Shown here piece after piece: positions 6,976 through 6,985 of a DNA stretch of 6,985 nucleotides. The notes beneath the pieces were generated by a model. It saw nothing but the letters and a program-made list of their open reading frames with translations, was not told the DNA's origin and searched no databases. Origin of the DNA: Dehalococcoidia bacterium (GTDB taxonomy: Bacteria; Chloroflexota; Dehalococcoidia; E44-bin15); NCBI GenBank assembly GCA_030619615.1, contig JAUXBC010000039.1, positions 1 through 6,985 on the forward strand, in the 5' to 3' direction. Every line of letters starts with the position of its first letter. The stretch's first letter is position 1. Position numbers and translations under genes: made by a program.

Positions 6976-6985
6976 GATGTTTTTC

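Noticed and set aside
1..6985. A hidden mobile element, CRISPR array, riboswitch, toxin-antitoxin or defence system.
   Set aside because: Coding genes occupy nearly the whole window and all match central metabolic families. The only gap over 50 bp is the 137-bp one described, which is too small for a known riboswitch plus promoter and shows no repeats beyond the terminator stem.

Overview
The window is a compact stretch of housekeeping metabolism with all six genes on the minus strand. In the direction of transcription (from high to low coordinates) the order is dxs, pgk, apgM, tpiA, miaA, dapF. Every reading frame is intact, full length for its family and carries its expected catalytic residues. 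I see no mobile element, tRNA, rRNA, CRISPR array, phage gene or sign of decay.

Region by region: dxs (5086-6975) fills the right end and starts with GTG about ten bases inside the window edge. It is followed by the only real intergenic gap (4949-5085, 137 bp). That gap holds a hairpin plus U-tract terminator for dxs, a candidate promoter and a strong Shine-Dalgarno for pgk. From pgk to dapF (47-4948) the genes are packed with a 1-nt overlap (TGATG, pgk/apgM), a 7-nt gap (apgM/tpiA), a 4-nt overlap (ATGA, tpiA/miaA) and a 14-nt overlap (miaA/dapF), so they very probably form one translationally coupled operon. The last 46 bases end in GGAGG on the minus strand, which suggests the operon continues beyond the window.

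How they work together: PGK, phosphoglycerate mutase and TPI form a lower glycolysis/gluconeogenesis block. TPI yields glyceraldehyde 3-phosphate, one of the two DXS substrates; DXS opens the MEP isoprenoid pathway; that pathway supplies the dimethylallyl diphosphate that MiaA attaches to A37 of tRNAs. DapF makes meso-diaminopimelate, for lysine and, where present, peptidoglycan.

Organism: certainly bacterial (DXS, MiaA, DapF), with moderately GC-rich DNA, strong AAGGAGG-type ribosome sites and an archaeal-type cofactor-independent phosphoglycerate mutase in place of GpmA or GpmI. From memory, this gene set and order recall Dehalococcoidia-type Chloroflexota, but that assignment is an inference and was not tested by any search. 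I do not find a previously undescribed system here; the findings are modest, and the apgM subgroup and its operon placement are the most worthwhile.
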